DNA of 64,000 nucleotides from Paralithodes platypus (taxonomy: Eukaryota > Arthropoda > Malacostraca > Decapoda > Lithodidae): NCBI GenBank assembly GCA_032716605.1, contig CM064495.1:41225446-41289445 (forward strand), written 5' to 3'. Under the pieces are notes generated by a model, which ran no database searches, was not told the DNA's origin, and was given only the letters and a program-made list of their open reading frames with translations. Each line of letters starts with the position of its first letter. Positions within the stretch are counted from its first letter, which is position 1. Shown here in pieces: positions 33,698 to 45,664 of this stretch. The translations under genes were made by a program, and so were the position numbers.

Positions 33698-34286
33698 TAG
33701 TAAGCCTTTCATCTTCCATTTGCTCAACATGGACATGTTAAGCGAATGACAGATGAAAGGCTTACAAAGAGAATGTGAGTCAGATATAAGGGGAGGTAGA
33801 GGGGTAGGAAGACCTCTATTGAAATGGAGAAAATGTGTAGTACAAGCATTGGAAAATAGTGGAATGACTATAGATCAGGCAAGAGAAGTGGTAATAAATA
33901 GGAATGAATGGAGAATTCTGGTGAATAGACAAGTGAAAATACGGTAGTTTGGGAGAGGGGGGTCGGGCTCCAGTTGACTAGATAATAGTCCGTCAGGCGC
34001 CTGGCCCGGGGAGCCTGTATATATGAAGGGTCATGCCTGGATGCAAGGTGAGCGAGCACTGTGGTGTGTTCCGCTGCCTGCCGAGACTGGTATTTCTCCG
34101 GGATGTCGGGGGCCGGAGGTGTGCTGGATTGCCCTTTGTGATTCCTGGTCTTCAGGTCTTCTAGGCGACTTAGATGTGTGTGAATTTGTACGTTATGTTC
34201 TGTTGTCCCTGTTCGGGCTCTGTCTCGAGTTGGCCACCCCCAGCTATGGGGTATGTGTCTGAATATATACTTACTGTTCATACATC
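33698..34286 (+). pseudogene. RTE-like LINE C-terminus and 3'UTR, copy 4
   Basis: Best-preserved coding tail with copy 7: after the fold-back, ECESDIRGGRGVGRPLLKW, then VVQALENSGMTIDQAREVV and INRNEWRILVNRQVK-stop at 33947. The preceding HVKRMTDERLTKR is one frame off. 3'UTR ends at TGTTCATACATC. Confidence 0.65.
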
Positions 34287-34541
34287 AATATTTATATTTT
34301 TAGATAGGGCTTCAGATACACTGGTTATGATCATGTTAGGTTAATACAGTTGTCATAATAAATAGAAAATATTAGGAAGTACCATACCATTCTGTGTGTA
34401 TAATTTATGATGATTATGTTTAGCAAAAGCAATCTAATAGTTGCACCTGTTGAAAGGAACATGCATGGCTCTGATATTAAGGATGTAGCTACAACTGTAC
34501 TGAGGTTGGTAATTTGTTAACCGTAATATTTCTTGTTGTAG

Positions 34542-34589
34542 GTGTCCCTGAAAGAAGACTGCAGCATTCCTGGACGACTTCAACAACAG
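34542..34589 (+). CDS. Microexon A, copy 14
   Basis: Consensus exon, GTGAGT donor, preceding C5 as A1 precedes C1. Confidence 0.45.
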
Positions 34590-35246
34590 GTGAGTTTATG
34601 GTGGGGTGTATATTAGCCATTGAAATAGATTTTAATTTGTACAGTTCTTGTGCATATTTTGTTTGTAAGCCTTTCATCTACAAAATATATTGAATATTGA
34701 TCCTTTTAATCAATAATATGTTCTAGTTCATGATGCTGTATATTCAAATTGAAAGTTCTCGGCAGAGATACACTCAGGCTGCTACGTCTCGTATGCAGAC
34801 AATAACGACACCCCAACATTATATTGTTTCGCGTAATTTTCCAATAGTATATATGTAGTCACTAGCCACCACATCCTTATACATTTCCATGCTTTACCTC
34901 ACCCTTTCTTCGAATTATATTTAGTCCAAATCCTGTCATGAGTCGGCCACCCCCAGCTATGTGGGTATGTGCCTGAGTATATACATATACAAATCCATTT
35001 AGATGTTAATAATAAAATAATAAATAATATGGCATACCAGTGCCAAATAAGTTAAAAAGGTTGATTGATTGGAATGATACGTATTCAACACATGCTATAA
35101 AATGATGATCTACTTAGGTCTTCTTACTCCATCTGAGGTTTAATGAGGATAATCTACAGCTGTTCTATTATTATCTGAAGTATTTCATTTCTGTCATTGT
35201 TATTGTGTATACTGTACTGTTATCTTAACCATGAATTTCTTTCCAG

Positions 35247-35289
35247 GTGTTCTGCCGAGTATTCTTGTTCAGGTTCTGGATAATGACTG
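35247..35289 (+). CDS. Microexon C, copy 5
   Basis: Same as C1. Here the downstream AATAAA has become AGTAAA (TTCAATAGTAAAATC), so a poly(A) signal would be lost or weakened. Confidence 0.4.
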
Positions 35290-35542
35290 GTAAGTTATTC
35301 CTCTGTTGCTAACAATCCTGTTAATTACAAAGTTATGTAATCTTGTGTTCTTTGTCACAAGAACTGTCCCTTCAATAGTAAAATCAAAGTATATAATATG
35401 AATATGATGAATTAAAAGCATAGTTCAACTGAATATTTTCTGTTGTAAGCCAATACTGTACTGAAGTTACATTGATTAATTTGGTGTAGTATTGTATTTG
35501 TTTTTGTAGCAGTTTGTAACCATGGTTTGTTTTGTATTTCAG

Positions 35543-35645
35543 GTAATGAACCTGGCATGTTTACCCCACACCTATCTATCTATTTCCTGACCCCCGTGAT
35601 CCCTGAAGGGGTGGCCAACCCCACATCTACAAATCTATATATATT
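35543..35645 (+). other. Exon D, copy 5 (untranslated, RTE-derived)
   Basis: 103-nt form. A Penelope-like fragment in antisense begins only 7 bp after its donor GTAAGTA, so the intron start has been replaced. Confidence 0.4.
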
Positions 35646-35652
35646 GTAAGTA

Positions 35653-36443
35653 TTAAAATGTAAAACTTGCAAACTAAACAAACCAAAATTGGGACAAGGA
35701 CAATATAAAGTCAAATTAAATTATCAAAATCGCTATGTGGAAACAACGCTTACTAAAATGAAAATTATTAAATAAAAGAACACAATCCACCACATAGGGT
35801 GTACATCACTAGACATGAGGCATATCAGTTAAATCTGTTTCCCAAGCAAACCAATCGCACATATCACAACGCACTATCGTCACGTTAAAGGAAGTAGTCT
35901 AGTTTGGGAAAGTCCGGGACTGTTCTGGCAAATTTTACTAAACTCTGCATGGAATAAAGAAACTACATGTTAAATGTCCAAATATTATTAAAATCAAATT
36001 TGCGAACATGACAAGGACATTAACAATAGTAAAAAACTACAAAATATTGATAAGATATCTAGACTATTACAAAATAATATATAAAATACAGTACAGGCAC
36101 TCACTAACGATAGTGCTATCGGGTAGTACCTGTAGAGTCATAGCCTGCCTCACGTTGACCCCTATCAATAACCTACATTTATAGCACAAATAAACTAAGG
36201 AAATCGCAAAAGTAAGCAATTGATACTATCGACAATGAAATGAAGACATTATAATATAAAGAGAAATAATTGCAAAATATGAAGTAACCAACGATTTTAA
36301 ACAAAGAGTACTCTTTTAACAAGAACAATAAATTTAAAAAATCATCAATATACTAATATAATAATTACTAATATAATCAGAAAAAGAAAAAGAAAAGACA
36401 ACGATAAACAATAAATACAGACAAAAAGTAAGCAGAAGTATAA
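35653..36443 (-). mobile_element. Penelope-like element, 3'UTR fragment, antisense
   Basis: On the minus strand it runs from just after the RT stop region (TCTGCTTACTTTTTGTC) to the terminus CAAGTTTTACATTTTAA. Noncoding. Small indels appear from about 35820 onward. Confidence 0.7.
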
Positions 36444-37074
36444 ATTCGTATTAAACCCTTCTGGCCGGGGGTTGCTGTTTTAGTATTCAGAAATAGGAAT
36501 TCTTTTGATCTCGTTAACCTCTCCAAAATTATTTTCTGTAACACGCAACTCACTCAAATACAACTGCAGGGAGGTTTCGATTTAATTAAAACTAAAGTTT
36601 CTAAAACCACTGATGGTCACATAGGTTTTAAAGTATCTCCAAAAGGACATTATCACCTACTTGTGCGTGAAATTGTAAATATTTTTATTGCCTGCTAAGA
36701 CGTTTATATGAATTGGTGATTAACAGTGACCCCGTGAAAAAAAAAAAACATGTTAGTCAACATGAAACTGGCTAAAATCATGTTAGGACTTACCAGACCA
36801 TAATATTAGTTACTTTTATGTATTTATATCTATAGATATTTTTATATTGCTTCAGACACTGGTAATGATTGTTAGATGAAGAAATCATAATAAAGAGAAT
36901 ATATTAGAAAGTACCATTACCATTCTGTCTTATAAGTTATGATGATTATGTTTCAGGCAAACAATCTAATAGTTGCACCTGTTGAAAAGGAACCTGCATT
37001 GGCTCTGATATTAAGGATGTAGCTACAACTGGACTGTGGTGGTAATTAATTTGTTAACCGAATATTTCTTGTAG

Positions 37075-37126
37075 GTGTCCCTTGAAAGAAGACTGGCAGC
37101 ATTGCCTGGACAGACTTCAACCACAG
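37075..37126 (+). CDS. Microexon A, copy 15 (noisy)
   Basis: 52 nt: the consensus with about four inserted bases (CTTGAAAG, CTGGCAG, TTGCCTGG, ACAGACTT). Counterpart of A11. Presumed intact in reality. Confidence 0.3.
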
Positions 37127-37203
37127 GTGCGTTTATGGTGGGGTTTATATTGGCCATTGAAATAGATTTTAATTTGTAGCAGTTCCTGTAAGGGCAAATT
37201 TTC

Positions 37204-37993
37204 TTTGTAAGCCTTCACTTCCATTTGCTGAACATGGACATGTGTTGAGCGAAAATGGCAGATGAAAGGCTTAGAAAGTGAATGTGAGTCGATACAAGGG
37301 GAGGTAAAGGGTTTAGGTAGACCTCCATTGAGATTGAGATAAAATTGTGTAGTAGGCATTACAAGTGTGGAAAATAGTGGAATGGACTATAGATCAGGCA
37401 GGCAAGAGAAAGTGGTTATAATTAGGAATGAATGGAAGAATGCTGGTGTAATTGATAGGGTGAAAATGCCCCGGTAGTTTGGGAGAGGGGGGTCGGGTTC
37501 CAGTTGGACTAGATAGATAGTCCAGTTCCAGGCGCCTGTCCCGGGGAGCCGGTATATACTGAACTGGGGTAATGCCTGAATGCGTGGTGTGTGCGAGCAC
37601 TGTGGTGTGTTCCGCTGCCTACCGAGACTGGAATTTAAAATTTAAAACTTGCAAAACCAAAACTGGGACAAAGACAATATAAGTCAATTAACTTATCAAA
37701 AAATCGCTATGTGGAAATACAACGCTTACTAAAATAAAAAGTTATGAAATAAAGGAACACAATCCACCACATATAGGTGTACATTACTACATGAGCAAGT
37801 TAATCTGGTCTCAGGAGGTCGGGGGGCCGGGGGTGTTGCTGGATTGCCCATTAGTGAATTTCTTGTCTTTAGGTCTTCTCTTGGGGGGACTTGAGATGTG
37901 TGTGAATTTGTAATTTGTCGTTGTGTTGTCCCTGTTTGGCCACCCCCAACTATGGAGTACTGTGCCTGAGTATATACATACTGTTCATACATC
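37204..37993 (+). pseudogene. RTE-like LINE C-terminus and 3'UTR, copy 5 (noisy)
   Basis: Counterpart of copy 3 with scattered indels; includes the antisense Penelope-like fragment at 37635-37807. Confidence 0.5.
37635..37807 (-). mobile_element. Penelope-like element 3'-end fragment, antisense
   Basis: Third occurrence of the fragment seen at 12439 and 31451, with indels. Confidence 0.6.
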
Positions 37994-38296
37994 AATATTT
38001 ATATTTTTAAATATGGCTTCAGATACAAGGTTATGATCATGTTAGGTTAGGTGCTTCAGATACACTGGTTTATGATCATGTTAGGTTAAATACAGTAGTC
38101 ATAATACAATAGAAAAATATTAGGATTACCCATACCATTCTGTGTCTATAATTTATTATGGATTATGTTTAGCAAAAGCAATTAATAGTTGCACCTGTTG
38201 ATAGGAAAAAGGCATGGCTCTGATATTAAGGATGTAGCTACAACTGGTACTGAGGTTGGTAATATTTTAAAAACCGTAATATTTTCTTGTTTGTAG

Positions 38297-38346
38297 GTGT
38301 CCCTGAAAGAAGACTGCAGCATTCCTGGGACAACTTCAACAACAGG
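38297..38346 (+). CDS. Microexon A, copy 16 (noisy)
   Basis: Consensus plus two extra G (CCTGGGAC, CAGGGTGAG). Counterpart of A12. Confidence 0.3.
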
Positions 38347-38457
38347 GTGAGTTTTGTATAGCGAGGTGCCGGGGGGGGGGGTCCTTAGTGATCTTGCCCC
38401 CATTCAAATGTTTCTTTCCTCTCACTATAACATTATTGAGTTCCCATAATGGCAGTT

Positions 38458-38957
38458 CCAGGTCCCGGGTTCAAATCCCGATGTATCAATGGGAAGATAT
38501 TATTGGATGGAATTGTGCTGTACCTGGTATCGAGTGCATTACCAGAAGCCCACGAAACGTCAATAAAAATACCCCTCATTGTTCCCTGATTAAATATCGC
38601 TGTATGAATATTCCCATATTCAAAATATTCTATAGGGGTGCAATGCCTGGTGAGTTATCTGCTCAAAAGGTGGGGTTGGTTGTGTGTGTGTAAGTAAGGT
38701 GAGGAGTCCGAGTGTAGGGGGTGAGACAGTGAAGCACGGGAACGAGGTGGCTTCAGAGATGGGCATGAGTGAGCACCGTGCCTCATGTGAAGGCAAGATG
38801 GCAGGTGCTCGTTGTACTCTACGTGCTTCACATGTCTCACTCCCTAGACTGGAACAAGACCTCACAGGCTTCACTGTTCATTGTAAAGCGGTGAATGTTA
38901 AGGCTCTCAGCCTATGCCCGAGAGGAAGTAAGTTGGAAAAAAAAAAAAAAAAAAAAT
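38458..38957 (+). mobile_element. SINE-like retroposon, copy 3
   Basis: B box GGTTCAAATCC at 38468-38478, A tail 38937-38956. From about 38700 on it is identical or nearly identical to copy 2, so noise is patchy. Confidence 0.5.
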
Positions 38958-39091
38958 GGGTCTGAGTGTATGATTAGATTGATATCCAAAATGGATATAT
39001 ATAAAGTTGTCAAATATATTCCATAACAGTTTATGAATTGGTCAAATATAAATTTTTACTGTATGAGGACATGTCAAATCTAAAATTATAG

Positions 39092-39139
39092 ATATTGCTT
39101 GCTGGTTACAAGGTCCCACAGAGAAGAGTTTAAATAGAG
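39092..39139 (+). CDS. Microexon B, copy 7
   Basis: Majority B sequence without indels, in a locally clean patch; shares the upstream deletion of B6. Confidence 0.4.
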
Positions 39140-39836
39140 GTGAGTTACATAATTATGAATTTTAATTTTGATATGGTTTTGATATTTGATTAATAGAAAT
39201 GTGACCGGCAGGCCTCTTGTAACTCAAGGAAAGACTGCGAGCCGAGGGATGACAATTTCTACACATGGGGACTTCCAAATTGAAAAAAAAATAACATCAC
39301 ATTTGGTGGGCGAGGCGTGTGGGTTTCGGGGTTCTCGGCATTCTGCCTGATCAGACCGGAACCTCTCGCGGGGGGTCGACGGGCCGGGGTAGGCTAGTGC
39401 TGGGGGGACCTTGGTGACCCTGGTTCTCGGGGTCTTCTGGGTGACCCTAGATGTGTGTGAATTATTGTATTTTTTTTTTTTTTGTGATGCGTTGTCCGCT
39501 GTTCGGGCTCTGTCTCGAGTCGGCTACCCCCAAGCTATGGGGGCATTGCCTGATATATACAGACTCCTGTACATACATTAATTTATATATTTTTTAAATA
39601 TGGTTTTAAATACACTGGTTAATGATGATTTTAGGTTAATAGTCATACTAAATAGAGAAAAATATTAGGAAGTACGCATACCATGCTGTGTATAATTTAT
39701 GATGATTATGTTAGCAAAAGCCCTCTAATAGTTGCACCTGTTTAAAGGAACATGCATGGCTCTGTGTATATTAAGGATGTAGCTACAAAACTGTACTGAG
39801 GTTGGTAATTTGTTAACCGTAATATTTATGTTGTAG

Positions 39837-39882
39837 GTGTCCCTGAAGAAGACTGCAGCATTCCTGCACGACTCAACAACAG
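39837..39882 (+). CDS. Microexon A, copy 17 (noisy)
   Basis: 46 nt with two single-base losses (CTGAAGAAG, ACTCAAC) and a donor reading AG|TGTAAG. Carries the CCTGCACG (Cys) variant. Confidence 0.3.
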
Positions 39883-39959
39883 TGTAAGTTTTATGGTGGG
39901 TGTATATTAGCCATTGAAATAGATTTTCATTTGTACAGTTTCTTGTACATATTTCTTAG

Positions 39960-40587
39960 TAAGCCTTTCATCTTCTGCATTTTGCTCAACATGGACATGT
40001 AAGCCGAATGACAGATGAAATCTTGTGCAAAGAGACATGTGTCGTCAGAATAAGGGGAGGTAGAGGGGTAGGAAGACCTCTATTGAAATGGAGAAAATGG
40101 TTTAGTACAAGCATTGGAAAATAGTGGAATGACTATAGATTCATGCAAAGAGAGTGGGTAATAAATAGGAATGAATGGAGAAATCTGGTGAATAGACAAG
40201 TGAAAATACGGGGTAGTTTGGGAGAGGGGGTCGGGCTCCAGTTGACCTAGATAATAGTCCGTCATGCGCCCTGGCCCGGGGAACGCCTGTATATATGAAG
40301 GGTCATGCCTGGATGCAAGGTGATGCGAGCACTGTGCGGTGTTCCGCTGGTCCGCATGCTGCCGGAGCTGGTATTTCTCCTGGGAAAATTGTCGGGGGCC
40401 GGAGGTATGTTCTGGATTGCCCTTTGTGATTCCTGGTCTTCAGGTCTTCTCCTAGGCGACTTAGATGTGTGTGAATTTGTACGTTTATGTTCTGTTGTCC
40501 CTGTTCGGCTCTGTGGCTCTGTCTCGAGTTGGCCACCCCCAGGGCTATGGGGGTATGTGTCGAATATATACTTACTGTTCATACATC
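39960..40587 (+). pseudogene. RTE-like LINE C-terminus and 3'UTR, copy 6 (noisy)
   Basis: Counterpart of copy 4 with indels throughout. Confidence 0.5.
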
Positions 40588-40844
40588 AATATTTATATTT
40601 TAGATAGGATCAGATACACTGGTTATGATCATGTTAGGTTAATACATGTTGTCATAATAAATAGAAAATAGTAGGAACGTACCATACCATTCTGTGTGTA
40701 TAATTTATGATGATGATGTTTAGCAAAAGCAATCTAATAGTTGGCACCTGTTGAAAGGAACATTCATGGCTCTGATATTAAGGATGTAGCTACAACCGGT
40801 ACTGAGGTTGGTTAATTTGTTAACCTTAATATTTCTTGTTGTAG

Positions 40845-40896
40845 GTGTCCCTGAAAGAAGGAACCTGCAGCATTCCTGGACGAACTTCAACAACAG
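40845..40896 (+). CDS. Microexon A, copy 18 (noisy)
   Basis: 52 nt with insertions (GAAGGAACCTGC, CGAACTT); donor appears as CAG|TGAG with one G missing. Counterpart of A14. Confidence 0.3.
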
Positions 40897-41506
40897 TGAG
40901 TTTATGGTGGGGTTGTATATTAGCCATTGAAATAGATTTAATTTTGTACAGTTCTTGTGCATATTTTTGTTTGTAAAGCCCTTGCATCTACAAAATATAT
41001 TGAATATTGATCCTTTTAATCAATAAGATGTTCTTAGTTCATGATGCTGTATATTCAAATTGAAAGTTCGCGGCAGAGATACACTCAGTCTGCTAAGTCT
41101 CGTATGCCGACAATAACGACACCCCAAACATTATATTGTTGTGCGTAATTTTCCCTCAATAGTATATTTGTAGTCACTAGCCACCACATTCCTTATACAT
41201 TTCCATGCTTTACCTCACCTCCTTTCTTCGAATTATATTTTAGTCCAAATCCTGTCATGAGTCGGACCACCCTCCCAGCTATGTGGGTATGTGCTCTGAG
41301 GATATACATATATAGCATAGAGCAAATCATTTAGATGTTAATAATAAAAATAATAAATAATATGGCATACCAGTGGCCAAATAAGTTTAAAAAGGTGATT
41401 GATTGGAATGAGACGTATTCAACACATGCCCCTATAAAATGATGATCTACTTAGGTCTTCTTACCCCATCTGAGGTTTAATGAGGATAATCTACAGCTGT
41501 TCTATT

Positions 41507-42714
41507 TAACTTTCTGATAAGAACAAGTGCATTGCAAAATTATACATGTTACCTAAATTTCATAAAAGACCTTATAAATTCGCTTTAATTGCCGGAGCAA
41601 AATTTGGGGCTACCACTAAAACTCTATCAAAAACAAGTAGTAAATTGCTTAAAATACATTAAAGTACTCATAAAAGATATTGTAAGTACCATCATGAGAA
41701 GAAATGGCATTAACTAGTATTGGAGTGTTGACAAAATATCGTTAGAATTTATTGATAAAATAAATACCATGCCGATTGCAGTTACCTCGGTACATAGCTC
41801 GACTTTTCAACTTTGTATACACTCAATTTGGCCTTTAGATTTAGTATATCAGAGCTTTACTTTATTATAGATTTGCACTTTGACAGGTTTTCGTTAGGAA
41901 TCGGTAATAGTATTTCATAAATGTTTATACATATTTTAATAATGCATCACTTAGAGCTCTACCTCCACTAGTTCTGTATATTTTTGATAGAACTAAACTA
42001 AAGATGCCCTTAAATTCCTCCTTTTCAATACTTATGTAGATTCGGGGCCGTTACATTTTCAAACAAATATTAGGAATTCCCTATGGGTGGAAATGCTAGC
42101 CCTTTAATTGGCAGACTTATTCTTGCTTGCTTTAGAATTAAATATATAAAAGACTTAGTTGACAGTAGCAAGAAAAATAAAAATTCCAGAAAAATTAGCA
42201 CTTGCGAAAACTGTTAAGTAATAATAGTAGATATATTGATGAATATTCTTGTTTGCAATTTGTTAAATTTTAATCAAGTTGCTAACTTATATTACCCTAA
42301 TTCTATTCCCCTCACACAATGTAGACGTAAATTATAAAGTTGAAAATTTTCTTGTGATAAAATATAGAGATTGTTAATAAGGGGGGAACAGTGCATACTT
42401 AAAGTATATCACAAAGTTGTGATTTTAATTTTAACGTAAAATAAACTTTCCTTTCCCCTAGTAGTCATATCGATAGTAACATCACTTATAATTGTTTTAT
42501 TCCCAACTAATAAGATTTTGTAAAATCTGCACTAAAGTAGATGGACTTTTGGCTAGAGCTAAGGTTACTATATTCAGACTCTTAGTGGACAGAGGTTTTG
42601 AGGCAAGTAAATTGTTCCATAAATTTATCTTTTAGGGTCAATTATTGTGAGCTGTATTCTAAAAAAAAAAATTTGACATCAATAATTATTTGTAATCAAG
42701 CATTTTTAACGTGA
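41507..42714 (+). pseudogene. Penelope-like RT fragment with many indels
   Basis: The FDFSTLYTNLP, IPMGGNASP and YIDD regions are recognisable at 41800, 42080 and 42230 but fall in shifting frames. Because the whole stretch is noisy, the true state of this copy cannot be judged. Confidence 0.6.
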
Positions 42715-42879
42715 AGTTTCTTGTATAACCTCTGCTTACTTTTTGTCTGTATTTATTGTTTATCTTTTTTTCTTTTTCTTTTTCTTAATTATTATTATAT
42801 TATTATTAATATTGATGATTTTTTAAATTTTATTGTTCTTGTTAAAAAGACTACTCTTTCTTTAAAATCTGTTGTTACT

Positions 42880-42898
42880 GGGGGGGGGGGGGGGGGGG
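42880..42898 (+). repeat. 19-G homopolymer
   Basis: Replaces the TTCA found here in three other Penelope-like copies; most likely a sequencing or consensus artefact. Confidence 0.8.
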
Positions 42899-43620
42899 CA
42901 TATTTTGCAATTATTCTCTTTATATTATATGTATTTCCAGTGTCGATAGTATCAATTGCTTACTTTTGCGATTTCCTTAGTTTATTTGTGCTATAAATGT
43001 AGGTTATTTGTAGGGTAGTTATTGATAGGGGTCACTTGAAAGCATGCTATGCTTACAGGTAGCTAAAAGCTACCCGATAGGCACTATCGTTAGTGAGTGC
43101 TGTACTGTATTTTTATATATTATTTTGTAATGTATAGAATATCTTATCAATATTTGTATTTTTTACTATTGTAATGTCTTGTCATGTTGCAAATTTGATT
43201 TTAAATAATATTTGACATTTAACATGTAGTTTCTTTATTCATGCAGAGTTTAGTAAAATTTGCCAGAATCGTCCCGGACTTTCCCAAACTTGACTACTTC
43301 CTTTAAACGTGACGATAGTGCGTTTGTTATATGTGCGATGGTTTGCTTGGGAAAACAGATTAACTTGGCTCATGGTAGTGATGTAGGCGACCCTATGTGG
43401 GTGGATTGTGTGTCTTTTATTTAATAATTTTCATTTTAGTAAGCGTTTGTTTCCCACATAGCTATTTTTTGATAATTTAATTTGACTTTATATTGTCCTT
43501 GTCCCAATTTTGGTTTGTTTAGTTTGCAAGTTTTACATTTTAAATTATCTGAAGTATTTCATTTCTGTCATTGTTATTGTGTATACTGTACTGTTATCTT
43601 AACCATGAATTTCTTTCCAG

Positions 43621-43663
43621 GTGTTCTGCCGAGTATTCTTGTTCAGGTTCTGGATAATGACTG
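43621..43663 (+). CDS. Microexon C, copy 6
   Basis: Same as C1, no indel. The downstream AATAAA is changed to AGTAAA as after C5. Confidence 0.4.
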
Positions 43664-43919
43664 GTAAGTTATTCCTCTGTTGCTAACAATCCTGTTAATT
43701 ACAAAGTTATGTAATCTTGTGTTCTTTGTCACAAGAACTGTCCCTTCAATAGTAAAATCAAAGTATATAATATGAATATGATGAATTAAAAGCATAGTTC
43801 AACTGAATATTTTCTGTTGTAAGCCAATACTGTACTGAAGGAACATTGATTAATTTGGTGTAGTATTGTATGGGTTCTTTGTAGCAGTTTGTAACCATGG
43901 TTTGTTTTTGTATTTCAAG

Positions 43920-44028
43920 GTAATGAACCTGGGCATGTTTAGCCCCACACCTATATCTATCTATTCCTGACCCCCCCGTGATCCCTGAAGGGGTGGCCAA
44001 CCCCCACATCTACAAATCTATATATATT
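43920..44028 (+). other. Exon D, copy 6 (untranslated, noisy)
   Basis: Acceptor reads TTTCAAGG with an inserted A, so the exact start is uncertain. RTE-derived core with extra C bases; donor GTAAGTAT. Confidence 0.3.
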
Positions 44029-44663
44029 GTAAGTATATAGAATCTTATTAACCCTCTCTGGTCCGGGGGTTGCTGTTTAGTATTCAGAAAGTAGAATTCT
44101 TTTGATCTCGTAACCTCTCCAAAATTAGTTTTCTGCACGCAACTACCCATCAAAGAGACACTGCAGAGGTCGATTTAATTAAACTAAAGGTTTCTAAACC
44201 ACTGATGGTCACATAGGTTTTAAAGTATCTCCAAAAGGGACGTTATCACCTACTTTGTGCGTGAAATTGTAAATATTTTATTCCTGCTAAGACACGTTTA
44301 TATGAATTGGTTGATTAACATGTACAAAAACGTGAACATGTTAGTCAACATGAAACTGGCTAAAATCATGTTAGGACCTTACCAGACCATAATATTGTTT
44401 ATTTTATTTATTTATATATATTTTTTATTTGCTTCAGACACTGGTATGATTGTTAGATGAAGAAATCCATAATAAATAATAAAGGAGAATCTATTAGAAA
44501 GTACCCATACCATTCTGTCCTATAATTTATGATGATTATGTTTAGCAAAAGCAATCTAATAGTTGCACCTGTTGAAAGGAACATGCATGGCTCTGATATT
44601 AAGGATGTAGCTACAACTGTACTGAGGTTGGTAATTTGTTAACCGTAATATTTCTTGTTGTAG

Positions 44664-44711
44664 GTGTCCCTGAAAGAAGACTGCAGCATTCCTGCACGAC
44701 TTCAACAACAG
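44664..44711 (+). CDS. Microexon A, copy 19
   Basis: VPERRLQHSCTTSTT (Trp to Cys), donor GTAAGT; clean sequence. Confidence 0.45.
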
Positions 44712-44783
44712 GTAAGTTTATGGTGGGGTGTATATTAGCCATTGAAATAGATTTTAATTTGTACAGTTCTTGTACATATTTTC

Positions 44784-45372
44784 TTAGTAAGCCTTTCATC
44801 TTCCAGCTCAACATGGACATGTTAAGCGAATGACAGATGAAAGGCTTACAAAGAGAATGTGAGTCAGATATAAGGGGAGGTAGAGGGGTAGGAAGACCTC
44901 CATTGAAATGGAGAAAATGTGTAGTACAAGCATTGGAAAATAGTGGAATGACTATAGATCAGGCAAGAGAAGTGGTAATAAATAGGAATGAATGGAGAAT
45001 GCTGGTGAATAGACAAGTGAAAATGCGGTAGTTTGGGAGAGGGGGGTCGGGCTCCAGTTGACTAGATAATAGTCCGTCAGGCGCCTGGCCCGGGAAGCCT
45101 GTATATATGAAGGGTCATGCCTGGATGCATGGTGAGCGAGCACTGTGGTGTGTTCCGCTGCCTGCTGAGACTGGTACTTCTCCGGGATGTCGGGGGCCGG
45201 AGGTGTGCTGGATTGCCCTTCGTGATTCCTGGTCTGCAGGTCTTCTCCTAGGTGACTTAGATGTGTGTGAATTTGTAAGTTATGTTCTGTTGTCCCTGTT
45301 CGGGCTTGTCTCGAGTTGGCCACCCCCAGCTATGGGGTATGTGTCTGAGTATATACTTACTGTTCATACATC
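44784..45372 (+). pseudogene. RTE-like LINE C-terminus and 3'UTR, copy 7
   Basis: Reads ECESDIRGGRGVGRPPLKW, then VVQALENSGMTIDQAREVV and NEWRMLVNRQVKMR-stop at 45031, the conserved tail after the GxGRPxxxW motif of RTE-like RTs. 3'UTR to TGTTCATACATC. The fold-back left arm is shortened to CTTCCAGCTCAACATG. Confidence 0.65.
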
Positions 45373-45664
45373 AATATTTATATTTTTAGATAGGGCTTCA
45401 GATACACTGGTTATGATCATGTTAGGTTAGGGCTTCAGATACACTGGTTATGATCATGTTAGGTTAATACAGTTGTCATAATAAATAGAAAATATTAGGA
45501 AGTACCATACCATTCTGTGTCTATAATTTATGATGATTATGTTTAGCAAAAGCAATCTAATAGTTGCACCTGTTGAAAGGAACATGCATGGCTCTGATAT
45601 TAAGGATGTAGCTACAACTGGACTGAGGTTGGTTATATTTTAACTGTAATATTTCTTGTTGTAG

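Larger units (their letters stand above)
32868..39086 (+). repeat. Array block 6 (B6-A13-A14-C5-D5-A15-A16)
   Basis: The sequence that normally precedes B is deleted. Contains LINE 3'UTR 33070-33325, LINE tail 33734-34286, an antisense Penelope-like 3' fragment (35653-36443), a noisy LINE tail and a SINE-like retroposon. From about 36450 it is a noisy counterpart of 30330 onward. Confidence 0.65.
41507..43543 (+). mobile_element. Penelope-like element, 5'-truncated copy (noisy)
   Basis: Inserted between A18 and C6: the array reads CTGTTCTATT on the left and ATTATCTGAAG on the right. Starts within the RT at ACTTTCTGATAAGAAC and ends TTTTACATTTTAA. Confidence 0.75.
35800..44520. other. Probable low-accuracy assembly stretch
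   Basis: Relative to clean paralogues (30330-35170 and 47.6-50.6 kb) this stretch has frequent one- to four-base insertions and deletions, with homopolymer runs: GGGGGGGGGGG near 38369, a 19-G run at 42880-42898 replacing TTCA, GGGGGG at 42380 and A runs. The change is abrupt on both sides. Such a profile suits unpolished long-read gap filling better than evolution. Reading frames here are unreliable. Confidence 0.7.

Noticed and set aside
33524..33736. Recurrent minus-strand ORFs reading MKGL...PTSVQL over many blocks
   Set aside because: They run antisense across exon A and its intron, recur only because the array is repeated, and have no splice or start context of their own.
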